From positions 1-29,676 of the forward strand of contig JAKAOQ010000003.1 of the NCBI GenBank assembly GCA_021812105.1: a stretch of DNA of 29,676 bases, given 5' to 3'. This DNA comes from Microcaldota archaeon (GTDB taxonomy: Archaea > Micrarchaeota > Micrarchaeia > Micrarchaeales > Micrarchaeaceae). The translations under genes and the position numbers were made by a program. The notes beneath the pieces were generated by a model. The model was not told where the DNA came from. It made no database searches and saw only the letters and a list, made by a program, of their open reading frames with translations. Positions 22,452 to 29,137 of this stretch are shown here, in pieces (position 1 is the stretch's first letter; each line of letters begins with the position of its first letter).

Positions 22452-24089
22452 CTAATGCTGGATCTTGTATATGGCGTAAGTAAAATTAGAACTATCCCCT
22501 ATCAAGGTGTTGTTGTCCGAGGCCATAGAGTACGGCTGCCCAAATATGTCATATTTGCGCAGGTACGAAGGCGAGGGCTTCTGTATGTAAACCGCGTCCA
22601 GGTTGCAGCTCTGCTGTATCGTGTCGTTCTGCAGCGTTACTATGTAGTTATACTTGCTCATTGTAGTACAGTTGGTTTGGTTCAGAGTGGTAACAAATTG
22701 ATAGAGATAATCTGTATAGGGTTCGAACAAGAACAGAAATTCGTTTTGATTTATGACAAACGGCTCTAGGACTATGGAAGACCCTACAGGGAGAGTATCA
22801 ACAAACTTGCCGAGGTTGTAAAGGGAGTATGCGTAGTTGTACATTGACATTTTTATTATGTAGATGAAGAGGATATTACTCACCATCAGGGCGCCAAGAA
22901 GCGTTACCAGAACTATCATTTTTGTGCGCTTTGTAGGGAAACTTCTTACCACATGCCTCGCACGTGAATGGTTTCTTGCACTGCTAGCTTTCTTGGAGAA
23001 TAGATCGGAAAAAGCCATGCCAAATATTAGTGAGACTGCGGGCATGACAATCATAAGGTATCGTAGGTACGGTACCCCCCAATCGATTTGAAGGTAGTGG
23101 GTGGGGTTCTCGGTGCCGAATGAAAGGTATAGTATTAATGATACCAACCATAGCATGGGCAGGGCGACTCTGCGGTCCCGGTATAGCAGGGCTACAAGCG
23201 ACATAACTATGACAATGTAAAAATAGCCTCCGGTTTCAACCAGATACGTTATGCCTGAAATGGGAACCGGTGCGGTCCCTATTGGGAACATGTATACTAG
23301 GTACATATAAAACCCATAAAAAAACGAGACCTTATTGATTCCGGAATAGTTTGATGACATGCCTTGGATTATGTGCATTGGCGCTCCGTACGCGAGGAAG
23401 CCTATACCGATCAGTACCACTATCGCCAGGACCGCCCCCGCCAGGATAAATATGGTGCTTTTGAGATAGTATTGCTTGTGTGGCCTTTTCAGCGTAAGGT
23501 ATGCAAGGGCCAACAACATTGGCAAGAGGATGAGCATGGTCTCCGACACTACCAACGCGCCTATTATCGCAGTAAAACCCGCAATGAGGAACATCAGGTA
23601 ATTTTTCTTCTGGTCTTTGCTTTTCAGAGCGTACACGAACAACAGCATTGCGAGTATTGCAAATGTCGCCATTATGGCATCGTCTCCTTCTCTTGCCACC
23701 TGGTATATTCCGAGAGGGAGGGTAGAGTAGAACAGCGCAGAAAGGACACCGGCTTGGGTGCCATGAAGCTTGCGGCCAAGCAGGAACAGCATGAATATCC
23801 CGGAACCGTACATGACTGCATCGAACAGGACTTCGCTAAAAGCGCTTACCCCGAACAGTTTGAACATCAGGGCGGTTCCAGCGATTATTATCAGCTTGAG
23901 CGCGTCCACCCCATAACCTAAACCACTGAACCCTCGCGTCATGAAAGCGTATGAAAGTATGCTGTAAAAATTTTCATCCGGTCCCTCTGTAGCGTAGAAT
24001 TTGTAGAATACCAGGAAGAGGAATACAGCAATAATCAGGATTATTGAAAGAACGGCCCAGTACTTTTTTATGTAATTTGATTTAGGCAT
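22452..24089 (-). CDS. GT-C glycosyltransferase, PMT/ArnT-like (paralog 5)
   Basis: 545 residues, polytopic. Acidic motif EGPDENFYSILSYAF (Asp38-Glu39) after the first helix; QVAREGDDAIMATFAIL is the second outer-loop motif. About 11-12 helices, then a C-terminal outer domain with Cys474 (TNCTT) and Cys495 (QSCNLD), closer together than in the paralogs. Nearest in layout to the gene at 11305 (similar LFGV/LFGY and LLGRKL/LLGKEI segments). It lies 44 nt downstream of the orphan gene 24134-24745 on the same strand and may share its transcript. Donor and acceptor unknown. Confidence 0.75.
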   Translation of the reverse strand: MPKSNYIKKYWAVLSIILIIAVFLFLVFYKFYATEGPDENFYSILSYAFMTRGFSGLGYGVDALKLIIIAGTALMFKLFGVSAFSEVLFDAVMYGSGIFMLFLLGRKLHGTQAGVLSALFYSTLPLGIYQVAREGDDAIMATFAILAMLLFVYALKSKDQKKNYLMFLIAGFTAIIGALVVSETMLILLPMLLALAYLTLKRPHKQYYLKSTIFILAGAVLAIVVLIGIGFLAYGAPMHIIQGMSSNYSGINKVSFFYGFYMYLVYMFPIGTAPVPISGITYLVETGGYFYIVIVMSLVALLYRDRRVALPMLWLVSLILYLSFGTENPTHYLQIDWGVPYLRYLMIVMPAVSLIFGMAFSDLFSKKASSARNHSRARHVVRSFPTKRTKMIVLVTLLGALMVSNILFIYIIKMSMYNYAYSLYNLGKFVDTLPVGSSIVLEPFVINQNEFLFLFEPYTDYLYQFVTTLNQTNCTTMSKYNYIVTLQNDTIQQSCNLDAVYIQKPSPSYLRKYDIFGQPYSMASDNNTLIGDSSNFTYAIYKIQH

Positions 24090-24133
24090 CTCGATCCGCT
24101 AAAAGAAACTCGAGGAGTGACCAGCTGAATTTA

Positions 24134-24745
24134 TTACGGTGGGGCCTGATCCCCTATGTTTCTGGAGAACTGTTCCTCTGTTAAAGTGTTTGCGAGTTCT
24201 CCTGGCCTGTACACCCTGTTGAGCAGCAGTATGTTGTACGTAGTACCGATACGCATGTCGATTGCTACATGCCTCACTTCGCTGCCAAACAGATCAATCT
24301 CGTAAAATGATATCTTCTGCTTGTCGAGAACCTTGATTATTTCTTCTGCGTACTGATAATCTTCGCCGTCCTGCAGTCCGATAAGTCTTGCCTCAAAGTT
24401 CGGCTTATTTTTCGATTTCAAATAACGGCCAAGCTTTTCCATCAGCCGCCTGTGTTGCCCTTGGTCCTTCTTGTAAAGTCTCGCGGCAAACGCACTTTCT
24501 GAGTTTACGTCATAAACCGTAAAAATGAGGTCGTAGACGATGCTTTTGAATCCCAGGTATCTTTTACCGATTAGGCCTGCGTAAGTATATTCGGAAAATT
24601 CGCCTAGGCCCATATAGGTTATGTCTTCGTGCTCCTCGGTCTTCGAAACAGATATGTGCTGTCTTTCCTTATAGTTGCGAATGAATAGAGACTGGCCGAA
24701 ATTTTCTGATTTGTATGCCCCAAAAAAGGCTTCGTTGAATGACAT
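24134..24745 (-). CDS. Hypothetical soluble protein, possible CheD-like fold
   Basis: 203 residues, no signal peptide or membrane helix, so cytoplasmic. Family not recognised with confidence. The segment MGLGEFSEYTY, then RLMEKLGRYLKSKNKPNFEARLIG, then KVLDKQKISFYEIDLFGSEVRHVAIDMRIGTTYNILLL follows the order of the CheD deamidase fold (GLGSC, helix, AKIFGG, a helix with 'gI...d.GG..gR.v.f...G'). The catalytic Cys of GLGSC is absent (GLGEF), so if related it is not a standard deamidase. Good ribosome site GGAGGCAGG before ATG 24745 and a TATA box at 24781-24788. No chemotaxis genes nearby. The link to the downstream GT-C gene is positional only. Confidence 0.6.
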   Translation of the reverse strand: MSFNEAFFGAYKSENFGQSLFIRNYKERQHISVSKTEEHEDITYMGLGEFSEYTYAGLIGKRYLGFKSIVYDLIFTVYDVNSESAFAARLYKKDQGQHRRLMEKLGRYLKSKNKPNFEARLIGLQDGEDYQYAEEIIKVLDKQKISFYEIDLFGSEVRHVAIDMRIGTTYNILLLNRVYRPGELANTLTEEQFSRNIGDQAPP

Positions 24746-24780
24746 ACTATCCTGCCTCCTGTATCTGATTCTTAGACAAA

Positions 24781-24788
24781 CTATATAT
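24781..24788 (-). promoter_or_regulatory. TATA box of the gene at 24134-24745
   Basis: CTATATAT on plus (ATATATAG on minus), centred about 40 nt before ATG 24745; the leader would be about 12 nt and include the GGAGG ribosome site. Confidence 0.45.
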
Positions 24789-24831
24789 GCTTAGGTGCTG
24801 CACTCCGCGGGTTAGACTGTGCGTCTGTTTA

Positions 24832-25686
24832 TCACCTTGGTGGTGTTACGAAAGACACGTTACCGAAAATTACACCTGTGTATGTCTTTGGCACAAACGA
24901 GTTGGCGTTGCCATCAAGAGGCCACCATCCGAGCAGATCTTCTGAACTCAGAGGGTATCCGGCTATACCGCTGCGGTACAGGACCGATACTTCTGAAGAA
25001 TTCAGCGCGTCTCCGTATATCTGCACGTTCGACATGTATCCGGCGAATTCGGAGTCGTATGCGTACACCGAGTAAGGTATGTAGTACGAGATGTACACCT
25101 TCGCATTAGATATTACCAGATTGCTCACAGCTGGACCCCACGCCACACCCGACCCACTCGCTGCACCTTTGCTGTAAAATATCGGCCTACCGTTCGCGTA
25201 CACTAAGATTGTTCCGTTGTTATAGGTCTCTGCTATATGCACCCATTGATTCGCCCAGTTCTCCATACTGAATTCTTCGCTGCAATTGGCAGGATAGCTG
25301 CCGTTCATCTCGCATATGTTCAGATTGAAGTAGCCGTTGCCCCTCCATTCTAGATATATCTGGGACAGCTCTCCGGTATTGTTGTTTACGTCAATCATAT
25401 CTTCAGAGTAAGACGATCCTGGTATACCATTGCCCACGCGCGTTGGGTACATCCAGAACGATATTGTAAAACTTCTGTTTATGGTGATGTTCGTCTGGGA
25501 CAATATATAACTAGGTGGTGTGTAGTATCCGTTGAAATAGGCGACATACTTGGGCAGGTTGATTTGCTGCGCCGAGTAAGTGGAATAAGAGTATATCATA
25601 AACAGCCAGATCAGCATGGTTATAGGCACCGCCAACAGCAGCGTCTTTTTTATAGAATCTGATTTTTCCCCCTTCAATCGCGGCAT
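24832..25686 (-). CDS. Membrane-anchored LamG/concanavalin A-like protein
   Basis: 284 residues: basic N-terminus, one membrane helix (about 13-34), then an outer LamG-like jelly-roll domain. Family landmarks: FTISFWMYPT near the first strands, WVHIAETYNNGTILVYANGRPI, and the end FAGYMSNVQIYGDALNSSEVSVLYRSG followed by LLGWWPLDGNANSF. The final 'L-x-G-W-W-P-L-D-G-N-A-N' motif is frequent in archaeal LamG proteins of small-genome lineages (recollection). Likely binds glycans or proteins at the cell surface; no catalytic residues seen. Several sequons. Start ATG 25686 lies just downstream of minus-strand TTTTAAATATAA (25703-25714). Confidence 0.8.
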   Translation of the reverse strand: MPRLKGEKSDSIKKTLLLAVPITMLIWLFMIYSYSTYSAQQINLPKYVAYFNGYYTPPSYILSQTNITINRSFTISFWMYPTRVGNGIPGSSYSEDMIDVNNNTGELSQIYLEWRGNGYFNLNICEMNGSYPANCSEEFSMENWANQWVHIAETYNNGTILVYANGRPIFYSKGAASGSGVAWGPAVSNLVISNAKVYISYYIPYSVYAYDSEFAGYMSNVQIYGDALNSSEVSVLYRSGIAGYPLSSEDLLGWWPLDGNANSFVPKTYTGVIFGNVSFVTPPR

Positions 25687-25702
25687 GTGTATATCTGAAA
25701 TG

Positions 25703-25714
25703 TTATATTTAAAA
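25703..25714 (-). promoter_or_regulatory. TATA box of the LamG gene
   Basis: Minus-strand TTTTAAATATAA, centred about 23 nt before ATG 25686, predicting a leaderless transcript. Confidence 0.4.
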
Positions 25715-25966
25715 GCATTTACGGTACACGGATGCGTGCGGATAGGTCACGTAGGAGACAAACTATGACGCGTGCGGATTAGCAGTATTTGATACTAAAG
25801 AGCAGGTGCGGCCGATGAACGTTACATTTACGCCAAAGCTTCCGCTGTGAATGCAGCCTTAACACTACCGTATCGTACTATATACCAAGAGCGTACCAGA
25901 AGCGACAACCCCACAGGGTCACCACATCTCTGCCACTAAAATTGGGCCGGTGTCCTTAGAGGAAAG

Positions 25967-25977
25967 TATATATTCTT
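25967..25977 (+). promoter_or_regulatory. Putative TATA box of the rpoD-rps2 operon
   Basis: AGTATATATTC is preceded by purine-rich AGAGGAAAG, resembling a BRE/TATA pair. It is the best box A between the LamG gene and rpoD. Confidence 0.45.
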
Positions 25978-26021
25978 TTGTATGACAAAATCTTCAATAG
26001 AGGCTCTGTCTGTATAAGGTC

Positions 26022-26060
26022 TAGTTTACCCGCGCTTCTTAAGATTTTCAGGCTAAACTA
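26022..26060 (+). promoter_or_regulatory. Inverted repeat in the rpoD leader
   Basis: TAGTTTA (26022-26028) and TAAACTA (26054-26060) are exact complements. CC/GG can extend the stem by two pairs past one unpaired C. The hairpin ends 31 nt before the rpoD ATG. Possible leader regulatory structure; function unknown. Confidence 0.35.
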
Positions 26061-26091
26061 AGGAATCAGGCATGGTGCCACGAGTGAATGA

Positions 26092-26661
26092 ATGGAGATT
26101 AAGATCCTAGAGGAAAATGACAAGGTCTGCAGATTCACGCTCAGCGGCGAGAGCGTCTCCTACGCCAACGCGCTCAGGAGGACGGCCATAAACGCCGTGC
26201 AGACATTCGCGATAGACAGGATAACTTTCTACGAGAACACGAGCTCTATGTTCGACGAGTATATAGCGCATAGGATAGGCCTGGTGCCCATAACTACCCC
26301 CACAAAAGGCTACGATGAGAAGGACGAGATACTGTTCACGCTTGACGCTACGGGGCCAAAGACCGTATACTCTAAGGAGCTCGAAAGCTCTGACAAGAGC
26401 GTAAAGGTCGCCAACGGCGAGATACCGGTAATCAAGCTCGCTGCGGAACAGAGGCTCAGGCTGGAAGGCAAGGCGGTGATGGGCAGGGCGCACAGCCACT
26501 CCAAGTTCCAACCAGGGCTCATTACGTACGAGCAGAAAGGTGATGATTCTTTTGAGTTTTACGTTGAAAGCTTCGGCCAGATGCCACCCAAAGAAATTAT
26601 TAATAAGGCTTGCAACGAATTAATTGAAGGGATCAAGGAAGTTGCAAAAAAAGTCAAATGA
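26092..26661 (+). CDS. rpoD: DNA-directed RNA polymerase subunit D (Rpo3)
   Basis: 189 residues, the archaeal counterpart of bacterial alpha and eukaryotic Rpb3; with Rpo11 and Rpo10 it forms the assembly platform of RNA polymerase. The dimerisation domain opens SGESVSYANALRRTAINAVQTFAID, the alpha-like motif, and HRIGLVPITT is the conserved insert-flanking segment. The C-terminal helix is PPKEIINKACNELIEGIKEVAKK. At 189 aa it is shorter than Rpo3 proteins that carry a ferredoxin-like domain (about 260 aa) and has no Cys cluster, so it is the form without Fe-S. Start ATG 26092; GAGTG precedes it. First gene of the operon; no rps4/rps11 upstream, unlike the common archaeal order. Confidence 0.95.
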   Translation: MEIKILEENDKVCRFTLSGESVSYANALRRTAINAVQTFAIDRITFYENTSSMFDEYIAHRIGLVPITTPTKGYDEKDEILFTLDATGPKTVYSKELESSDKSVKVANGEIPVIKLAAEQRLRLEGKAVMGRAHSHSKFQPGLITYEQKGDDSFEFYVESFGQMPPKEIINKACNELIEGIKEVAKKVK

Positions 26662-26668
26662 AGCAAAC

Positions 26669-26755
26669 GCGGGGGTGGCAGAGCTTGGCCAAATGCGCAG
26701 GACTGAGGCTCCTGTGTCTTTAGTGACTGCGCGAGTTCAAATCTCGCCCCCCGCA
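26669..26755 (+). tRNA. tRNA-Leu (GAG)
   Basis: 87 nt. Acceptor GCGGGGG pairs with CCCCCGC; anticodon stem CAGGA/TCCTG with loop CTGAGGC gives anticodon GAG; a long class II variable arm (GTC/GAC stem); T-stem GCGAG/CTCGC with loop TTCAAAT. Discriminator A, CCA not encoded. No intron. It lies between rpoD and rpl18e inside the operon, an arrangement known from several archaea. Confidence 0.95.
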
Positions 26756-26764
26756 CGTGATTAA

Positions 26765-27112
26765 ATGAGTTCGGTTGAAAGAAGCGATATAAGGAGCATC
26801 ATCGACACGCTAAAGGAGAACGTAAGGAGCAAGAAGGATGACGGAATATCTAGGAAGATCCTCAAGCTGATAGACGTTCCGGCGAGGCGCAGGGTCAGCG
26901 TCAACCTGTACAAGCTCGACAAGCTCACGAAGGAGGGTGACAACGTTATAGTGCCGGGGAAGGTGCTATCTGAAGGCGCAATAGGCCACAGGCTCAACAT
27001 AGCCGCGATAGAATACTCGAAGGGCGCTGCGAAGTCGCTCGAAAAGGCCGGAGCGAAGATGCTTGACATAAAGGAGTCTCTCGGGTCTAAGAAGGTCAAA
27101 ATAATTGTATAG
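26765..27112 (+). CDS. rpl18e: 50S ribosomal protein L18e
   Basis: 115 residues, normal length; archaeal/eukaryotic large-subunit protein of the L15/L18e fold. Recognised by ARRRVSVNLYKLDKLTKEGDN, VIVPGKVLSEGAI and the GAAKSLEKAGAKMLDIKES end. Starts 10 nt after tRNA-Leu, so RNA processing must separate the tRNA from the mRNA. Same operon as rpl13 (11 nt downstream). Confidence 0.95.
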   Translation: MSSVERSDIRSIIDTLKENVRSKKDDGISRKILKLIDVPARRRVSVNLYKLDKLTKEGDNVIVPGKVLSEGAIGHRLNIAAIEYSKGAAKSLEKAGAKMLDIKESLGSKKVKIIV

Positions 27113-27123
27113 AAGTGTAGCGC

Positions 27124-27570
27124 ATGGATAACGTTTCAGACTATGAGGTTTTTGACGCCAGGGGCAAGGTAGCGGGCAGGCTGGCGAGCGTAGCTGCAAA
27201 GAAGGTGCTCCAGGGAAAGAAGGTTGCGATAGTCAACGCGGAGGAAGCCATAATAAGCGGTGATAAGAAGGGTATAGTGGACAACTACAGGACGAGGGTC
27301 AACCTGAAGAACAAGGTCAACCCGGACCACTCACCATACTGGCCGAGAAGGTCAGACCTTCTGCTTAAAAGGATTATACGCGGCATGCTGCCGTACAGGA
27401 AACCCAGGGGAAAGAGCGCGTACAGGAACCTGCGCGTGTTCATCGGAACCCCCGATATGTTTAAGGGCGCAAAGTTTATTGAGATAGAATCGAAGGATCC
27501 GAGGAGCATGTACACGGGCTACATAACCATGAAGGAATTATCTAACAGGCTCGGATACGAAAAGGTGTAA
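27124..27570 (+). CDS. rpl13: 50S ribosomal protein L13 (uL13)
   Basis: 148 residues, usual archaeal length. Landmarks: FDARGKVAGRLASVAAKKVL at the start, VAIVNAEEAIISG, the basic loop YWPRRSDLLLKRIIRGMLPYRKPRG, and FIGTPDMFKG. Large-subunit assembly protein. Two bases separate its stop from the rps9 start, indicating translational coupling. Confidence 0.97.
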   Translation: MDNVSDYEVFDARGKVAGRLASVAAKKVLQGKKVAIVNAEEAIISGDKKGIVDNYRTRVNLKNKVNPDHSPYWPRRSDLLLKRIIRGMLPYRKPRGKSAYRNLRVFIGTPDMFKGAKFIEIESKDPRSMYTGYITMKELSNRLGYEKV

Positions 27571-27572
27571 CG

Positions 27573-28142
27573 ATGCAGGGACAGAGCACTAATACGGACA
27601 TTACGAATGCTGGTACGAACGCGGCAAAGACGGCTGAGGAGCAGCGCGGGCAGGTAGCTGCCGCGCCAGCCGAGCAGGCGCAGAAAACGGCGGCAAAACG
27701 CCCCAGGAGCAGCACCAGGAAGGCTGTGAAGAAGGAGAAGAGAGTGTTCGTGTCCAGCAAGAGAAAGAGGGCCGTTGCGCGCGCAGTCCTCAAGAAGGGC
27801 TCTGGCAGGATAATCGTAAACAGTGTTGACGTGAGCCTCGTTGAGCCGAGGGAGCTCAGGAGCATAATGCTGGAGCCGGTCAACGCGCTAAGCCTGGCCA
27901 AGGAAATGGCGAGGGAGCTTGACATAAGCGTAAACGTCAGTGGGGGAGGCAGGAGCGCGCAGGCGCAGGCTGTACGCACCGCGATAGCGAAAGGCATAGC
28001 CAAATACGCTGACAGCGACACGATAAGGAAGGAGTACCTAAGGCACGACAGGTCCATGCTGGTCGACGACCCGAGGAGGGTAGAACCCAAGAAGTTCAGG
28101 GGGCCGAAGGCGAGGGCGAGATTCCAGACGAGCTACAGATGA
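27573..28142 (+). CDS. rps9: 30S ribosomal protein S9 (uS9) with long N-terminal extension
   Basis: 189 residues against about 130-135 for typical archaeal S9. The conserved body starts near residue 58 (VFVSSKRKRAVARAVLKKGSG) and ends in the standard SYR tail (ARFQTSYR), which reaches the decoding-site tRNA. The first 57 residues are Ala/Gln/Thr-rich, then Lys/Arg-rich, and look disordered. Codon use of the extension matches the body and no strong internal start precedes the body, so it appears genuine. Role of the extension unknown. Confidence 0.95.
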   Translation: MQGQSTNTDITNAGTNAAKTAEEQRGQVAAAPAEQAQKTAAKRPRSSTRKAVKKEKRVFVSSKRKRAVARAVLKKGSGRIIVNSVDVSLVEPRELRSIMLEPVNALSLAKEMARELDISVNVSGGGRSAQAQAVRTAIAKGIAKYADSDTIRKEYLRHDRSMLVDDPRRVEPKKFRGPKARARFQTSYR

Positions 28143-28164
28143 TGCTGAAGATTGAGATGATAAC

Positions 28165-28365
28165 ATGATGATGCCGGTAAGGTGTTTCACGTGCGGTGCC
28201 GTATTGGCTGACAAGTGGGCCGAGTACGACAAGCGCGTGAACAAGGACAAAGAGGACGCTGGCAAGGTGCTCGACGACCTTGGAGTCAAGAGGTACTGCT
28301 GCAGGAGGATGTTCCTGAGCAACGTAGAGCTGATAGATGAATTCATAGAAATTGGAAGAAAGTGA
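28165..28365 (+). CDS. rpoN: DNA-directed RNA polymerase subunit N (Rpo10)
   Basis: 66 residues, normal size. Zinc-binding residues are Cys7, Cys10 (VRCFTCG) and the pair Cys45-Cys46 (YCCRRMF), the exact Rpb10/Rpo10 signature. The start is the first of three consecutive ATG codons, because M-M-M-P-V-R-C aligns with the usual M-I-I-P-V-R-C. Contacts Rpo3 in the assembly platform, so rpoD and rpoN partners are in one operon. Confidence 0.97.
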   Translation: MMMPVRCFTCGAVLADKWAEYDKRVNKDKEDAGKVLDDLGVKRYCCRRMFLSNVELIDEFIEIGRK

Positions 28366-28373
28366 TGCTCAGT

Positions 28374-28467
28374 GGGGCCGTCTGCTAGCTTGGTAGGCTA
28401 CTGCCTTGGGGTGGCAGCGACCCGAGTTCAAATGGCCGCGCTTGGTCTGAAAATCTCGGCGGCCCCA
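28374..28467 (+). tRNA. tRNA-Pro (GGG) with an intron in the T-loop
   Basis: Acceptor GGGGCCG/CGGCCCC, discriminator A, no encoded CCA. Anticodon stem CTGCC/GGCAG, loop TTGGGGT, anticodon GGG. T-stem CCGAG (28422-28426) and CTCGG (28455-28459) are complementary but are separated by 28 nt; removing 21 nt restores a standard TTCAAAT loop and a 73-nt mature tRNA. The D-stem has only three pairs (G-C, C-G, T-G), with a T-T mismatch at 10-25. Confidence 0.9.
28434..28454 (+). other. 21-nt non-canonical tRNA intron (positions 59/60 region)
   Basis: The inserted block can be placed in five registers (first base 28430 to 28434) because AAAT stands at 28430-28433 and again at 28451-28454. Within it GGCC (28434-28437) can pair with GGTC (28444-28447) across a 6-nt loop, giving a short central helix of the relaxed bulge-helix-bulge kind. 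Removal needs an endonuclease tolerant of non-canonical motifs. Confidence 0.8.
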
Positions 28468-28489
28468 AAAATTAACAAGGAGTGAATTT

Positions 28490-29113
28490 ATGGCTGAAGA
28501 AGAAAGCTTTATAACGAACAAGGACGACTACCTGAAGATGGGAATGAACATCGCCACGAGGACCAAGAGCCCGGGCATGAAGAAGTTCATATACAAGACC
28601 AGGGAGGACGGCCTGTATCTCCTGGACCTCAAGACGATAGACGAGAGGCTGAAGGCGGCCGCGAATATGATAGCGAAATACGACCCGAAGGAGGTCATAG
28701 TGACCGCATCGAGGCTGTACGCTCTGACCGCGGTAGAGAAGTTCACGCAGATGATAGGAGCCAGGTTCATAAAGGGGAGGGTGGCGCCTGGAATCTTCAC
28801 AAACCCGCACAAGGAGGGGTTCACGGAGCCGAAGCTCGTAGTGATAAGCGACACTAGGAACGAGAAGCAGGCGGTCAGGGAGGCCAGCACTGTCAACATA
28901 CCCATAATAGCGCTTTGCGATACAGACAACTCCACCAAGTTCGTAGACCTGGTAGTCCCGGTCAACAACAGGGGCAGGAAGGCGCTTGCGTTCGCATATT
29001 TCTTGCTTACCAGGGAGGTCCTCAAGGCCAGGGGAGACATAAAGAGCAACGAGGAGTTCAAGGCTACGGAAGAGGAGTTCGAAGCGAAGCTTGAAGACAG
29101 GGGCCCGCAGTGA
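28490..29113 (+). CDS. rps2: 30S ribosomal protein S2 (uS2)
   Basis: 207 residues, typical archaeal S2/Sa. Landmarks: NIATRTKSPGMKKFIYKTREDGLYLLDLKTIDERL, then GRVAPGIFTNP, PKLVVISDTRNEKQAVREA and PIIALCDTDNSTKFVDLVVPVNNRGRKAL. Start ATG 28490 with AAGGAGTG about 8 nt upstream. Begins 22 nt after tRNA-Pro. In many archaea rpoK and enolase lie between rpoN and rps2; both are absent here. Confidence 0.97.
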   Translation: MAEEESFITNKDDYLKMGMNIATRTKSPGMKKFIYKTREDGLYLLDLKTIDERLKAAANMIAKYDPKEVIVTASRLYALTAVEKFTQMIGARFIKGRVAPGIFTNPHKEGFTEPKLVVISDTRNEKQAVREASTVNIPIIALCDTDNSTKFVDLVVPVNNRGRKALAFAYFLLTREVLKARGDIKSNEEFKATEEEFEAKLEDRGPQ

Positions 29114-29137
29114 TTTGTTCTTGCGTTCTATTCCTGC

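Larger units (their letters stand above)
25687..26091. other. 405-nt gene-free region upstream of rpoD
   Basis: No convincing coding frame, tRNA or C/D-box pattern was found. Contents: the LamG promoter at the left; a 10-bp direct repeat GCGTGCGGAT at 25734-25743 and 25770-25779; a TATA-like AGTATATATTC at 25967-25977; and an inverted repeat at 26022-26060. A transcript starting near 25997 would give rpoD a leader of about 95 nt, long for this window, where other leaders appear to be 0-15 nt. Confidence 0.5.

Noticed and set aside
25780..25870. C/D-box small RNA
   Set aside because: A GATGAA motif is present, but no matching RTGATGA and CTGA boxes with correct spacing.
25980..26020. Eleven-codon frame starting ATGACAAAATC
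   Set aside because: Too short, no ribosome site, and its ATG lies only about 10 nt from the TATA-like box.
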